The translations under genes were made by a program, and so were the position numbers. 64,000 nt of DNA. Source: Diphasiastrum complanatum. Its lineage: Eukaryota; Streptophyta; Lycopodiopsida; Lycopodiales; Lycopodiaceae. Numbering within the stretch: position 1 is the first letter of the stretch; each line of letters begins with the position of its first letter. Below the pieces are notes generated by a model. That model saw only the letters and a program-made list of their open reading frames with translations. It was not told the origin of the DNA and did no database searches. Below, piece after piece: positions 49,006 through 60,820 of this stretch. The stretch spans positions 63,204,671 through 63,268,670 of the forward strand of contig CM055101.1 of assembly GCA_029204225.1 (NCBI GenBank). Reading direction: 5' to 3'.

Positions 49006-50180
49006 TCAACCTCTTACAATGCACAAAGCACTCTTTTGAAATACAACAAATTTTTTCATAAAGAAATCACAAAGATATGGAACCTCTCTTCTAGCACTTA
49101 TACCAAGCAAATCAACACATAGAATAGTGAAATCTTGATCAACCTATGAGCTATCCTCAATCTAATGACTCTTTTCACTTTCTAAGATTAAAACACACTC
49201 AAATGAATTTTAGTAACCTCACAATCTAGAGATCCAATCAAAGTTAGGGTTTCGATAAAATCACAAAAAATTGATTATTTCAGTTTCTACATGCAATTGC
49301 CTAAAACTTGATGCAATCTTGTAGCCACCACTTAGGCTTTTCCAATGCTCTAAAAATCGGCCGAATCTAGTAAGTATGTTGTGAAATCGGAATTGATCAT
49401 GAATATAAACCTATTATGATTTGAGATCCAATCTACATATGCAAGAAACTCGATTTTGGTGTAGAATCCAATCTAGCATGCTCTAGCATTGATATCTTCT
49501 CCAAATCATTGATAGATGTGATTACTTCCTTTATAACATGAAACAAAAGTTCTGATATGATGTGAAAGATTTTAGATCAATTAAGATCCAAATCTACAAA
49601 ATGATCTTGGATTAGAAAGACAACAACTCATCAATCTTGCCAATGTAGAAAAACCAGCATCTACACTATGAATGAGATGCAAACTCTAATAGATCTTGAT
49701 CAAACATGAATCAAAACATAAACTAAAGGTTCTTTCCGTAAAAAAATAGTAAGCTACTGTATGTCACACGTGTGGATCTGAAAATAGCATTTAATGAACA
49801 TTCTACACACAAAATTGTAAGATATCACAAGTATAGTGCACCAATGGATAATAGAACCCAAGAGAACCATGTATAAGCATGAATGAGCTAAGAGAGAGAG
49901 AGAGAATGTCTCCTCTTTCCACAAGTTACATCCTTTTATATCAGGTCCAAAACTAAGTTCAAACTTTGGTTTCACTCCATAATGAAAAACCCTACTATTA
50001 TTGTGACTAGATTCAATGTCTCTATTACTCAAATTGAATCTCTCCAAAACTCGTGTTCTAGACTTTTCCTCACTTTCAAAAAGTGTTTACTCAAATGCTT
50101 TTAGACTAACTGTAAGTCCAATATGAAATTGGCCTCAATTGCCATATAAACAAATGTAGTAAATTTGACTAAACTAGTTG
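49006..50180 (-). other. Possible LTR/promoter-like remnant
   Basis: No coding frame. On minus, GATATAAAAGG near 49933-49943 followed by a (CT)n tract is TATA-like, as in an LTR U3/R junction. No ends found. Confidence 0.3.
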
Positions 50181-50196
50181 AAATCTTTCACAATTT

Positions 50197-50860
50197 TTGT
50201 CTTGGGTTGTCCTTCATGGTTATTTCATAGTTGAAAGGTCCGGGCTTACCGAAATGTTAATTGGTAGTTTCTCAATTTATGCTTTGGAATATATTCAAAC
50301 AAAAGAAATTAACTTTCTCAGAGAATCAGACGAAACCTTTAAAAACCACCATCACCTGAGTTTTGCTATTACAAGGAATACAAAAGTGCTGGATGTTCGC
50401 AAAAACTTAAATTGAATAGACAAGTTAATTGATTATTATTATCCGAACATGTGGAAACTCTATATTAAGTGAGAGGATAATTATCCCTCATATTTTGAAC
50501 AACTACCCACACTCATGAAGAAACGAGAAGTCCATCTTGCACATCAGTTGTGGATGACTTATCGAACATCTGATCTAGCGGGTTTTATTTGTAGAAACAT
50601 CCTTGTTGTATATATAATGTATTTAAGACTTGATTACCTTTCTCTTACTAAGGAAATCTGCTTATCGCACATTTTGAATAAAGGCAGTGTAGTTTAGATA
50701 GACAATTATGTAAAATTTGTTAAGGATTTATCGTTTCTTAAATTCAGATTGAAGTCGTTGAGTCACCGAAGAAGAGGGTTATATTCTGAGCTAACTATAA
50801 ATGATTGAGGTGATGCTACCGAATGGACATCTTTTTGTAACTTAGAGTGTGAATTTTTAT
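50197..50860 (+). pseudogene. Decayed frame, unidentified
   Basis: One plus frame stays largely open over 220 codons with stops near 50413, 50471, 50695 and 50806. Content includes HGYFIVERSGLTEMLIGSF, KHNHH-like KNHHHLSFAI, LMKKREVHLAHQLW and DYLSLTKEICLSHIL. I do not recognise it. Long-range frame conservation suggests former coding function. Confidence 0.35.
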
Positions 50861-51029
50861 ACAAGCTACATAAATGATACTGCATCCATTGGAGGAACAC
50901 ACAATACAACGAGAAAAGCTATTCGAGATACCTGGCAGGTCAAAGTTGTTGGATTTATTTCCTCTACTCTCCTAAATCCTATGTTAATCTGCCTCCATTC
51001 ATACTGCTGCATTTTACTTGTGTTGTCCC

Positions 51030-51335
51030 ACAGTCTGCATATTTACACGTAAGATAAGACAGACAAAAAAGGTGACAGTTGTAACAGCCTGCATTTTTAC
51101 TCACTATTTATGATAGGCGAAAAATGCGACAGTTGCACAGTCTGCATATTTATAAGTAAACTTGAACAGACGAAAAATGCAAAAAATGTGACATTGCATT
51201 TTTACACGTATTTTATGACAAGCAAAAAATGCGGCATTGCATTTTTACATGCACTTTATGACAGGCGAAAAATGCGACACTGTTTTTTTAAACACATGCA
51301 ATTTATGACAACAAGTGACACTTGCCTTCAAATAT
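51030..51335. repeat. Degenerate tandem repeat, 45-60 bp units
   Basis: About five units built on GCATTTTTACACG, TTTATGACAGGCG and AAAAATGCGACA. It may be part of a copia LTR, since TGTTGGATTTATTTCC at 50949 looks like an LTR start. Confidence 0.7.
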
Positions 51336-51884
51336 GCGACACTTGTCTTTAAAAGGGCGCAGGTTGCCTTTAGGTAAGGACAAGGCCAAAGGCCAAAGGG
51401 TGTCGCAATTTCGCATTTTCACCAACGTTATTTTTGGCGGAGCCCGACGTCGTAGCCTCTTCACACTCGTTCTATGCACTGTGCGATCAGATTTGACAAC
51501 AGCAGCAGCCACCCACGATCTCCTACAGACGACACAACCACTTTTGTACCTTCTTCATCTATACACCTGTAAAATTTATGTATATAGTGAATACCATCTC
51601 GGTATTCAAACATAAGCGCAAACAAGCATCGCATAAGCAAGATAAGCAATATATCAGTAAGCTTGATTTTGTAACATGTGAGACAGACTTAGTAGATGCT
51701 TTCATGCATTGATCCCTTCTTTCAGACATATTGTCAGTGATAGGTTTATATCCTTTACAGATTGTAGTTAGCTTTGTGAGTATGCGGTTTCGCCCGCTAT
51801 TGTCTTGTGTTCACTTGGATTATTGACTTGTATAATTTGTTATACTTAATCTGATTACAGCTCTGTCTGTTTTTGCAGTCAAAA

Positions 51885-53440
51885 CGTATCAAATTCTGAA
51901 ATCGATACCGACTCGAATTGTGCATGATGGCCTACTCAAAGGCACCAAGAGTGCTATGGGCTGAAGTAGTAGTTGAAGCTGCCTACATCCAAAACAGGAT
52001 AGGCAAATCATGTGTTTCTCACACGACACCACAAAAACTATTATGGGATAGAAAGCCCAATTTGACACATGTTTGGATTTTTGGATGTGCAGCTTATGCA
52101 CATATTTCTCACAAGCTTTGAAAGAAGCTTGATGAGAAAGTCGAATCAGGATATCTCATCGGGTATGACAATCATTCGTCGTACTACATGATCTACATGC
52201 CAGAAACGAATCTAGTGAAGTCTATCAGAGATGTCAAGTTTGATGAGACCAGAACAATGGTTGACAATGATTCTGCCAACTATGAAGTCCTAAAACAGCA
52301 GTACCGTGATCTGCCAACCATGACAAAGGGAGCAGAATCCGAACACTCAGATGAAGATGTTTGAACTCCACATCAGCTAAGCGACGAGTCAGACGAAGAA
52401 AGGACTGCAAGCCTACCTGCAGCTACAACTCTTGTATACCGAGATGGTTTCGGATCTAGTCGAAGAGGCAAAGGCAAGAGCATTGTAGTACCTGAAGAAT
52501 CTCCAAGGAGATCAACAAGAGAGCGAAGAGCGCCAGCAAGATTTGTGCCAAGCAGCTCGGCTTCAACATCCAAAGACTTTTGTGGATTCAGTGGCGAACC
52601 ACAAACATTCGAGGAAGCCATCGACAGTCCATACAAGGACAAATGGATCCAAGCCATGAATGAAGAAATTGAATCCATGAACAAGAATGAGATATGGACA
52701 CTACAACCAGTGCCAGCAGACAAGCGAAGGACAATGCAATGCAAATGGGTTTACAAGCTTAAGTATGGACTAAATGGAGATGTTTCGAGATACAAGGCTA
52801 GACTTGTAAAGAAGGGATTCTCTTAGAAGTACGACATCAACTACACTAAGACCTTTTCTCCAGTAGTGAAACATGCTCCCTTACGCCTACTATTTGCATA
52901 TGTAGCTGCGTACGACCTCAAAATTCACATTGTCGATGAGAAAACAACATTCCTACATGGCGAGCTAGATGAAGAAGTCTACATGGATCAACCTCCAGGT
53001 TATATCTCTGACTCACTTCCTACCTATGCATGCCGAATGCACAAAAGTATCTATGGTCTGAAGCAATCCGCATGACAATGGTACAAGAAGAAAGATCATC
53101 CCCTGAGATCCTTGAGATTCGAGCCACTGATGGCTGATTCCAATGTTCATGTAAAGATCATAGATGGGGAGATCATTATTGTTGTCGTATATGTGGATGA
53201 CACCCTGATACTGTGTAGAAGCAAAGAGCTGATTACAGGAGTGAAAAACAATATCTTGAAACCACCAGTTTTATTGGAACGAAAAAAATGGTGGCAGACA
53301 TCTTCACCAAGACCTTAGACAAAGGTTTGTTCAAGTGGAAGAGGAAGAGTCTAGGAGTCATAAAGCTACCACGCTTTGAGAGGGAGCTGAAGAAAAAATT
53401 TGTTTCAAGCCACAAAGCTTTGCTAGCTTTAGAGCTCAAG
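51885..53440 (+). pseudogene. Ty1-copia integrase end, RT and RNase H tail
   Basis: Integrase C-terminus (AEVVVEAAYIQNRIG, WIFGCAAYAHI, GYLIGYDNHSSYY), linker with Ser/Arg-rich part, then RT: EEAIDSPYKDKWIQAMNEEI, CKWVYKLKYGLNGDVSRYKA, VDEKTTFLHGELDEEVYMDQP and the catalytic VVYVDDTLIL. Then a jump straight to the last RNase H lines (KKMVADIFTKTLDKGLF), so late RT and most RNase H are deleted. Stops lie near 52119, 52361, 52824 and 53073. Confidence 0.85.
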
Positions 53441-53690
53441 TCCGCATAAACGAAAGGGAGCTACCCGGACGCGAAGACCAAAGCTTTGAGGACCGAAGAT
53501 CGAAGATGATGGTCAAATGTTCATTGACTTAAGGATACCCGAACACGAAGAAGAAATGTTTGTGGACCCAAAAAGGCAGGCTAGGACCAAGGCAAAAGAA
53601 GACGCGAAAGACAAAGAAGACATGAAGATCGAAAGGCGGCGGATCTTCACGTCTCAAAGGACAAAGGAGATCGAAAAAGTACAAGGAGGA

Positions 53691-54060
53691 TGTCACTCCT
53701 CCACAGACCACTTGAGTACCATTACAACTTGCTTAACCAACCGTTGAACATCCATTTGATTAAACATCATCGATGTCCAGGAAGTCCCCTAGTAAGCGAG
53801 ACGAACATATATGGTTTGTGAGAGAGTTAGTGTCTCTCATGCCAAAGTGTTGCGTGGACCTGTTACACAATGCTCAAGAAACTCATTGTTAATACAGTAG
53901 ATGTTATGCAGATGATTTTATTTTGTTAAATGAGAAAAAAATTACAACATAGGTCAGCAATGTCTGTCAACGCTTTGGAGGATTGTAGATCTGTTCTAGC
54001 AAACAATAGACCAGCAGATGATATCGAACTCACATCCAAGCTTACAAGCTTTAATTTTCA
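53691..54060 (+). mobile_element. Possible copia LTR (370 bp)
   Basis: A purine-rich ACAAGGAGGA (53681-53690) is followed by TGTCACTCCTCC; the end TTAATTTTCA at 54060 lies four bases before a PBS. An LTR with PPT on its left and PBS on its right would be one shared by two tandem elements. Start and end are inferred from position. Confidence 0.4.
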
Positions 54061-54064
54061 AATA

Positions 54065-54076
54065 ATGGTATCAGAG
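54065..54076 (+). other. Copia primer-binding site (initiator Met-tRNA)
   Basis: TGGTATCAGAGC on plus, complementary to the 3' end of initiator Met-tRNA. Confidence 0.75.
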
Positions 54077-54092
54077 CGTTTGACGTTCTGGA

Positions 54093-54817
54093 TTACCTCA
54101 CCGAATTTCTTTCCAAACACTTTAGTTGATAGATCCAACAAACTCTACTAAAATCATCAATGCAAGTTACATACATCTTAGCTCTACTATTGCTAATTGT
54201 AGTAATTCCATGAATATCTGAATGTACAACTTGAAAAGGCTTTGTAGATCTAGTATAAGGTAGTCTATTTGACTTTGACAAAACACAAGACTCACAAACA
54301 TGATTGATACTTTTTTAGAAACTTGGAAGACCTATCACAACTTGCTTCTTAGCCATTACCTCCAATGACTTGAACAACTTCCCTTGTCTATTAACCTTTT
54401 GCAATCAAGATATCCTTCCTTTTGATCATTTGAATGGATTAGGAGATGATTATTCCAATCTTGTTCAAACTTTTGCTATTCAAGATTCACTTCCTGGTAT
54501 TACAAGCATCTCCATCAAACTCAACTTTGAGGCCTTTACTTAACAATTGACTCACACTAAGTAAATTCTTGGTAATAGATGGAATGAACAAAACATCTAT
54601 TTGTAGAGAGAGAAATAGGAATTGTGCCAATCCCTTTGATTGCACACTCACCATCATTGGCCATGTATATCACCCTCTTGTCATCTCCATATGCCAACAA
54701 AGAGGCGAAGTAATCTTTGTGAAAAGCCATGTGTGAACTTGCTCCACTATCGATCCACCATGGATCTAGATCTCCATCATTAGCAAGCATACATGAAGAA
54801 TGAACAAAATTGAACAT
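54093..54817 (-). pseudogene. Ty1-copia protease and integrase start
   Basis: Frame 54817-54557: WWIDSGASSHMAFHKDYF (intact DSGAS) then MANDGECAIKGIGTIPI. After decayed sequence, 54281-54093 has SNRLPYTRSTKPFQVVHSDI, HGITTISNSRAKMYVTCIDD and FSRVCWIYQLK, the first two catalytic Asp region of integrase. It faces opposite to the RT fragment at 51.9-53.4 kb. Confidence 0.8.
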
Positions 54818-54849
54818 GAACGGAATGAACCTTCTTTTCTATGCATGAC

Positions 54850-55683
54850 TATGCCTATCAATATTGAACAAAAGGTAGTGATAGAAATCATGTTCAACCT
54901 TTAACAACTAACTTTGAAATTGCTAGCAACTAAGTGACTATGTAGCCAAACATAAAGCATTGAATTATCAGACAATTATCAGTTACAAAGTATTACAGAG
55001 AAGCATACATAATGACATATACTGAACGCAATAAGAAGATTGAATGATTTAGTAAGAAAACAAATTAGAATGCAGACGAGCACAAGTAGATTGCAGATCA
55101 AAGCCACGTACTCTAAGCTATCTCTGAGTAACTGAGAATATGCCTGAATTAAGATCTTCCGCTAATAAGCAGTAAGCACAATAGCGAGCTCTAAAAGAAC
55201 TGAGCTAGAATGCTGAAGAGTGTCCAAGCTTGAAAGCTTGAGAGAGATGCTACGTGGTTGTTTCAAAGACATTCTTATTGATAGAAGTATGAACAACTGT
55301 TTATACTAAAAAATTAGGTTTTAAATTGTGCCATGCACTTGGCTGTGATGTGCTAGCATCCGTCCAGTTAGGACTTCTCAAAAATTCACTTGCTGATAAA
55401 TCAATACAAGTCAGTGGCTTTTAATTCCAAATGGAACGTTAATTGTCACTCTGTAGAAATGAACTATTTTTCGCATAGTTCGCATTTTTTCGACATGCAA
55501 AAAACCGAAGTGTCCAAAGTCTTCAAACCTGCCGAAGTGGCCGAAGCGACAATAATCACCTGTGAACCATTTTCGAGTAGTTTTGCAGACTGTGTAAAAA
55601 CACAAAGAAAACTGCAAGTCTGGATAATCAATTGGATGAAGATTAAAAGTCGATTAGTCGATTTGTAGGAGAATAGTCCAACA
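54850..55683 (-). mobile_element. 3' LTR of copia element on minus
   Basis: After RNase H the minus strand has GATTAAGGGGGAG (PPT, 55684-55696) followed by TGTTGGACTATTCTCC, the LTR start at 55683. A TATAAACAG box lies near 55300. The distal end is not defined (somewhere near 54850-54970). Confidence 0.7.
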
Positions 55684-55786
55684 CTCCCCCTTAATCTGAA
55701 TCCATGAATGCCTTGACCTTCAAACTTAGTTCTGCATAGAAGTTTCTGTGTGTATCCAAGCTTAATGCTTTGGTAAAAATATTTGG

Positions 55787-56890
55787 TTAAATATCTTGTG
55801 TTTGACAGTACTGCAAGTTAACCTCTTTGTTGAAAAATTTTCTTCTGACGTAGTGATACTTGATTTCAATGTGCTTACTCCTGGAATGAAACCTAGGGTT
55901 GGCCAATAAGGCAATGGCACTTTGATTATCCCAAAATAAAATCGTCAAAGCATATTGACTCTGACCGATATCTGAGAGTAAGTTCCTCAACCAAATTGCT
56001 TCCTTTATAGCTTGAGAGGCTGTAATATACTCTGATTCAGTGGAAGATAGAGCTATGGATGATTGCTTGGGACTGTTCCATGGAATAGGACCATTGTTGA
56101 GGAAGAATGTAAATCCAGAAGTGGATTTACGAGTGTCTACATCTCTTGCCCAACTTGCATCTGTGTAACCATTGAGAATATTGAGTTTGTCGTTGTCAAC
56201 TACTCCATAACAAATGCAAAAATTCATAGTAGCTCGAAGATATCTTATAATTCTGACAAGAGCTTTTCAATGTGTTATTCCAGGTTAGTCATAAACTGAC
56301 TTAGAGGGATGACTGCAAAGGCTATGTCTAGTCTAGTACAGATCATGGCGTACATAAGAGATCCTATTATCGAATGATCAGGATACTCACGCATCTGCTC
56401 TTTCTCTTCGATTGTTCGGGGACATTGGTACTTCGACAATTTGAGACCTGGTTCCATTGGTAAGAGATCTAACTTGCAATTAACCAGATTATATCTTATT
56501 AACATATTGTAGATGTACCTCTGCTGAGTAATGTAAATCAACTTTTGATTTCTGTCTCTTTGGATTTGAATACCAAGGCAAAAATGAGCTTCACCCAGAT
56601 CGGTCACGTCGAATGTGGAAGATAGCATCGCCTTGTCTTCTTTTGTCAGATCGATATTGTTGCTGAAAAACAGTGTGTTGTCGACATACAAAGTGATAAT
56701 GATAAAATACTGTTGCACTGTCTTGAAGTAAACATTAGAATCTAGAGAGCTTGGTGTGTAGCCGTGATCAATAAAAAAAGTATTGATCCTTTTAAACCAC
56801 GCTTGAGCAAATTGCTTCAAGCCATAAAATGCTTTATGGAGTTTACACACATGATTGTGTTTACCTTCGATATTGTAACTATAACGATCG
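55787..56890 (-). pseudogene. Ty1-copia RT end and RNase H
   Basis: From about 56890: VCKLHKAFYGLKQFAQAWFK, then LYVDNTLFFSNN at 56678-56689, where the catalytic YVDD reads YVDN; DLGEAHFCLGIQI and SLMYAMICTRLDIAFAV follow. A stop/frameshift near 56275 leads to RNase H (YTDASWARDVDTRKSTSGF, SSTESEYITASQAIKEAIW, DNQSAIALLANPRFHSRSK). The Asp to Asn change alone would kill the polymerase. Confidence 0.9.
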
Positions 56891-56989
56891 CCAAGTGAAG
56901 ATCTAAGAATCCTATCACGTGCGAACCAAAAGGACACCTGTGGAGCATAAACCACCCAACCAACATGAAAAGGCTAGTCAATACCCTAA

Positions 56990-57361
56990 CCCTTCACCCC
57001 CAAGCCATAGTGAATGAATACAAGAGAGGAGATGAAACTTGGCTCAAAAATCTGAAATTCCAATAGGGAGATGGGCGATTTTCCATAGTATGTATTATTT
57101 CCAATAGGAGAGAATATTCTCCTTAGGATTCCTATGCAACCTATATTAAGCTATTGACCTCCTATTCTTGCATTAAAGCAGTCATTCACCATGCAAGTGC
57201 TCACATGTTTTATAGGTCTGGGCCCTCATATGATTATTAATTACTTGAAACGACCACGTCCGGAATGACGTAGCATAACTAATAATCACATACAACTAGA
57301 GTGACCAGCTATACACGTCGAGAATTATTCTGATTCCCTTATACATGACATGGACATAACA
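56990..57361 (-). mobile_element. 3' LTR (partial) of gypsy element 4
   Basis: On minus, the polypurine TTCAAGGGGGAAAGAA is followed at 57361 by TGTTATGTCCATGTCATG. The LTR meets copia-related sequence near 56950-57000, so it is truncated. The matching 5' part lies outside the window. Confidence 0.65.
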
Positions 57362-57389
57362 TTCTTTCCCCCTTGAACCACTCCTATCT

Positions 57390-57650
57390 CTATAAGTGAA
57401 AACTAGGGAAGTTCTTCTTTATGTTTTCGACCCGCTCCCATGAATTATCATTCTCAGTCCACCGTCTCTTCCACTTAGCCAAGCACTCAGAGATAGAACG
57501 ATTTCTTAATTGTTTAAGTCTAGTTCTGAGTAACTTTTCAAGTTCCAAAGGAACACTAAGTGATAAGTCCTCCAAATGGGTAAGATCTTCCTCTGAACCA
57601 ACTACGTCACCTTCATGTAAACTTAATTTTAAACGGCTTACATGAAACAC
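57390..57650 (-). pseudogene. Gypsy element 4 chromodomain-like tail
   Basis: FHVSRLKLSLHEGD, a typical post-integrase motif, then LKQLRNRSISECLAKWKRRW and NSWERVENIKK, a chromodomain-like fold with a diverged WEP signature. It ends just before the polypurine tract. Confidence 0.7.
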
Positions 57651-57709
57651 AAGGTGAGTTGTAGACTTGTTCTAAAGATCTAGTCCATAAGCTAAAGAAC
57701 CAATTTTTT

Positions 57710-58800
57710 TTATAAATTAAAACGGTCCACAATATTTAGTAGACAATTTATAATGCTTCCCCATACGCATAGTCTTAGAATCCTTAGGTATTCTAGGATA
57801 TACCCAATCATCAACTTTAAAATCTCTGGGAGACCTCTTAAGATCGGCATAGTGCTTAGCTCTATTATGAGCACTTCGATACAATCACGGGCCACTTGCA
57901 ACATTTCATGCATATCATGCAAGAAATCCGCAACTTTTTGGATCTTAATAGACTTTGTCTCCACATTTACTGGAGATCTAGGTTGAAAACCGTACATCAG
58001 CATAAACGGACTATAACCAATAGCATAATGTTTCCTACTGTTATAAGCAAACTCAATCAAAGGAATGTAATCATTCCATTGAGATTGTCTGTGAGACACA
58101 TATGTCCCCAGCATATCCTCCATAGTTTGATTAGTTCTCTCAATCTGGCCATCTGATTCAGGATGATCAGAAGAACTAAAACTAAGCGAGGTTTCTAGCT
58201 TATGGAATATAGCTGACCAAAAGTGACTTGTAAATTTAGAATCTCTATCACTAATTATATCACTTGGCAGTCCATAAAGCCTAAATAACCTTTCCACAAA
58301 GATCTGGGCTAAATCCAAAGCCTAAGTAGTTGATTTGACTGGTATAAAAGTAGCTAACTTTGTCAACCTGTCCACCACAACCCAAATAGAATCATTTTGG
58401 CATTGGATCTTTGGAAGTCCAACCACAATATCCATAGATATACTTTTCCATTGTTTCTGAGGGGTATCTAGGGGATATACCAACCCTCCAGTCTTCAAGC
58501 GTTCAACTTTGGCTAACTAACAAGGTCTACATCTAATCACATAAGACTCGACAAATGGCTTGAGTTTTGGCCAATAAAACTCTCTTCTGACCAAGTCCAA
58601 AGTCATGTGTATACCCGGATGACCTACACAGGGAACGTCATGACACTCATAAAGAATCCTCTTCTTTAATTCATCATCCGCTGGTACACAAATTTTCCCG
58701 TTCCGAAATAGTAACCCACCTTGGATAGATAATTGTTCCGCTATCTTCTTATCTTCCCTAGGAACCTGAGACCCCTGTGAGTAAATCTCAATTCCACTCT
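57710..58800 (-). pseudogene. Gypsy element 4 integrase
   Basis: The H2C2 finger (HECHDVPCVGHPGIH; RCRPC with the next residue a stop), then MDIVVGLPKIQ, VVVDRLTKLATFIPV, a stop near 58320, then LFRLYGLPSDIISDRDSKF and HPESDGQIERTNQTMEDML: all three catalytic acids are present. FMLMYGFQPRSPVNV ends the core. Multiple stops. Confidence 0.85.
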
Positions 58801-58914
58801 CATTTTTTCATGTCTCCACCATCTTCTTGATGGGACCAAAATGAGAATCCGATTTACAGACCTCTCTCAGTGAGAGATATAGATCAGTGAAAATCTGGGT
58901 GAATGAAAGTTCAT

Positions 58915-59770
58915 TTAGTTCACCAATCCAACTAAGTGCATCCGCAACTTGGTTAGAGGTGCCCTTGAGATCTCAGGATCAAATTCCTGCATAAGCTCAG
59001 CCCAGCAAGCTTTATGACCTCTCAGATTATTCTGATTACAAAAGTACTTTAGAGACTGGTGATCTGTATACACTATAAACTGACTATCATAAGGTAATGC
59101 CTCCAAGTTTTAAGTGCGTGTATTACAACAAATAACTCATTCTCCTGAGTTGTGTAATGCAACTGAGGCCCCATGAGTTTCTTGTTTTCAAACGCTATCG
59201 GCCTATCCTCTTGTAGAAGAACCGGCCCTATCACCGAATCACTCGCATCAGTGAATGACGTAAGGTATATCAGGAGTCACGATCTATAAAACAAGAGCTG
59301 AAGAAAGCATTTGATTGAGTTTCTCAAAGCATTGGCTCAATTCATCATTCCACTCAATAGGCTCACTAGGTTGACCTCGCTTTTTACTCTGTCTTTAGTC
59401 AAATTATTTAAAGGTGCTACCACTTTTGCATAATCTTCAATTGACTTACAAAAGAAAACTCTAAAACCAAAAAAAGATTTAACTTGTCTAATCGTCTTTA
59501 GTATCGGCCACTCAAGCACTATCTTGACCTTGCTCTCGTCAATCTCCAACATATTACGGGTGATCTTATGACCGAGGTACAATAACTCATGCTTAAAGAA
59601 CTCACATTTAGATTCCTTACAAAAAAATTTCTTCTCGTCTGAGAATATCTAAGACAGTCTTAAGATTACTCAAATGCTCCATAAGTGTCCTACTGTAGAT
59701 GAGAATGTCATCTAAGAATACAACCACACACTTCGCTAGATATGGACGAAAAAGATCGTTCATCATCATA
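58915..59770 (-). pseudogene. Gypsy element 4 RT end and RNase H
   Basis: From 59770: [21 protein letters not shown] with catalytic Asp pair, [12 protein letters not shown], then frame 59582-59337 YLGHKITRNMLEIDESKVK and FFGFRVFF. RNase H at 59106-58915 has FIVYTDHQSLKYFCNQNNL. The first two thirds of RT and all protease are absent; the break at about 59770 leads straight into gag-region sequence. Confidence 0.8.
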
Positions 59771-59879
59771 GCTGGTGTCCGTAACTCACTCTGGGTTGCC
59801 GTCAGTACGCTTGCCCTAGTCCCCTCAGGGATGAGTGTTCCTATTGGGTGTATCGGGGGACTGTTGTTGCTGGCCTCAA

Positions 59880-60809
59880 CTCATCTATCCTGAGAGGTAT
59901 TCTCATGATATCTAGACCACCGGTCTATATTCTTACTAATCTGGGCTTCCTGATTGGCTAGCCCATAATGGTGTAAATTTGACCCACTCTCATGTGTCCC
60001 TCCATAATCCTCCACAAAGTTAGGTAATAGCTCAACGCTACTTGACACTCTCTCTTCCTCAGCACATTCTGCTTCGGAAAACTTTGAGGGTCCAGTCCTC
60101 TCGTAGGTGCCACGTGGTAGTCCTGTATGATGTAATTCTCTCATTCTTGGCAACTCGCGCCCTAGTGTCTATCGACTACTATCTAGCATCGGATTTCTCA
60201 TGGCCTGACATTCACGTGTGGTGATGTCTGCTTCCTCTACAATCATGGATCTAGATATCGCCTCTTCCAATGATGAGATTCTAGATTGGCGTACCACTAG
60301 CTGGATATTACTCGATAGTCCTCTCAAAAAGCTATCTAGTAGTAGTTGCGGAGGTAATACCATTGTACAACTTAGGTCCAACTAGTGCACTAATCTCCAA
60401 ATCATCTAGCATACTAATGCACAGTTTCTATAGATGTTTGTTGTATGGTAGATAGGGCAAATATCAAACTATCTAGATTATAAGTGCCTCTGAATTTTCT
60501 AAAGAATTCTTGATAGTACTCCTCCAGTGTGCTGATAGAAGCTTTAGGTAGAGTATGGTACCATCTCCTGGCTGTTCCTACCAAAGTAGTGGTGAACAAT
60601 ATCATATGATGCGCAAAACTCACCCTATTCACGAGCATTAGTGTTTCAAAATCCTCGACATGCTCATGGGCATCTTCATCCTCATTCCCGTGAAATTGCG
60701 GTAGGAGACCTACTATTTCAGGTATCCCCCCAGTGTCATCTGGGACAACCATTGGCTCAGTCACCCTCCTTAGTCTCGAAGTGATAGGAGTAGGGCTAGG
60801 TGCTGGCAT
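59880..60809 (-). pseudogene. Gypsy gag
   Basis: Frame 60809-60414 contains VGLLPQFHGNEDEDAHEHVE, FTTTLVGTARRWYHTLP and YYQEFFRKFRGTYN, the retrotransposon gag core. It shifts into 60381-60169 (LLDSFLRGLSSNIQL, SLEEAISRSMIVEEADI). A further frame, 60153-59881, has a Glu-rich end. No zinc knuckle was seen before the join with RT. Confidence 0.85.
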
Positions 60810-60820
60810 AGTCGAGTGAG

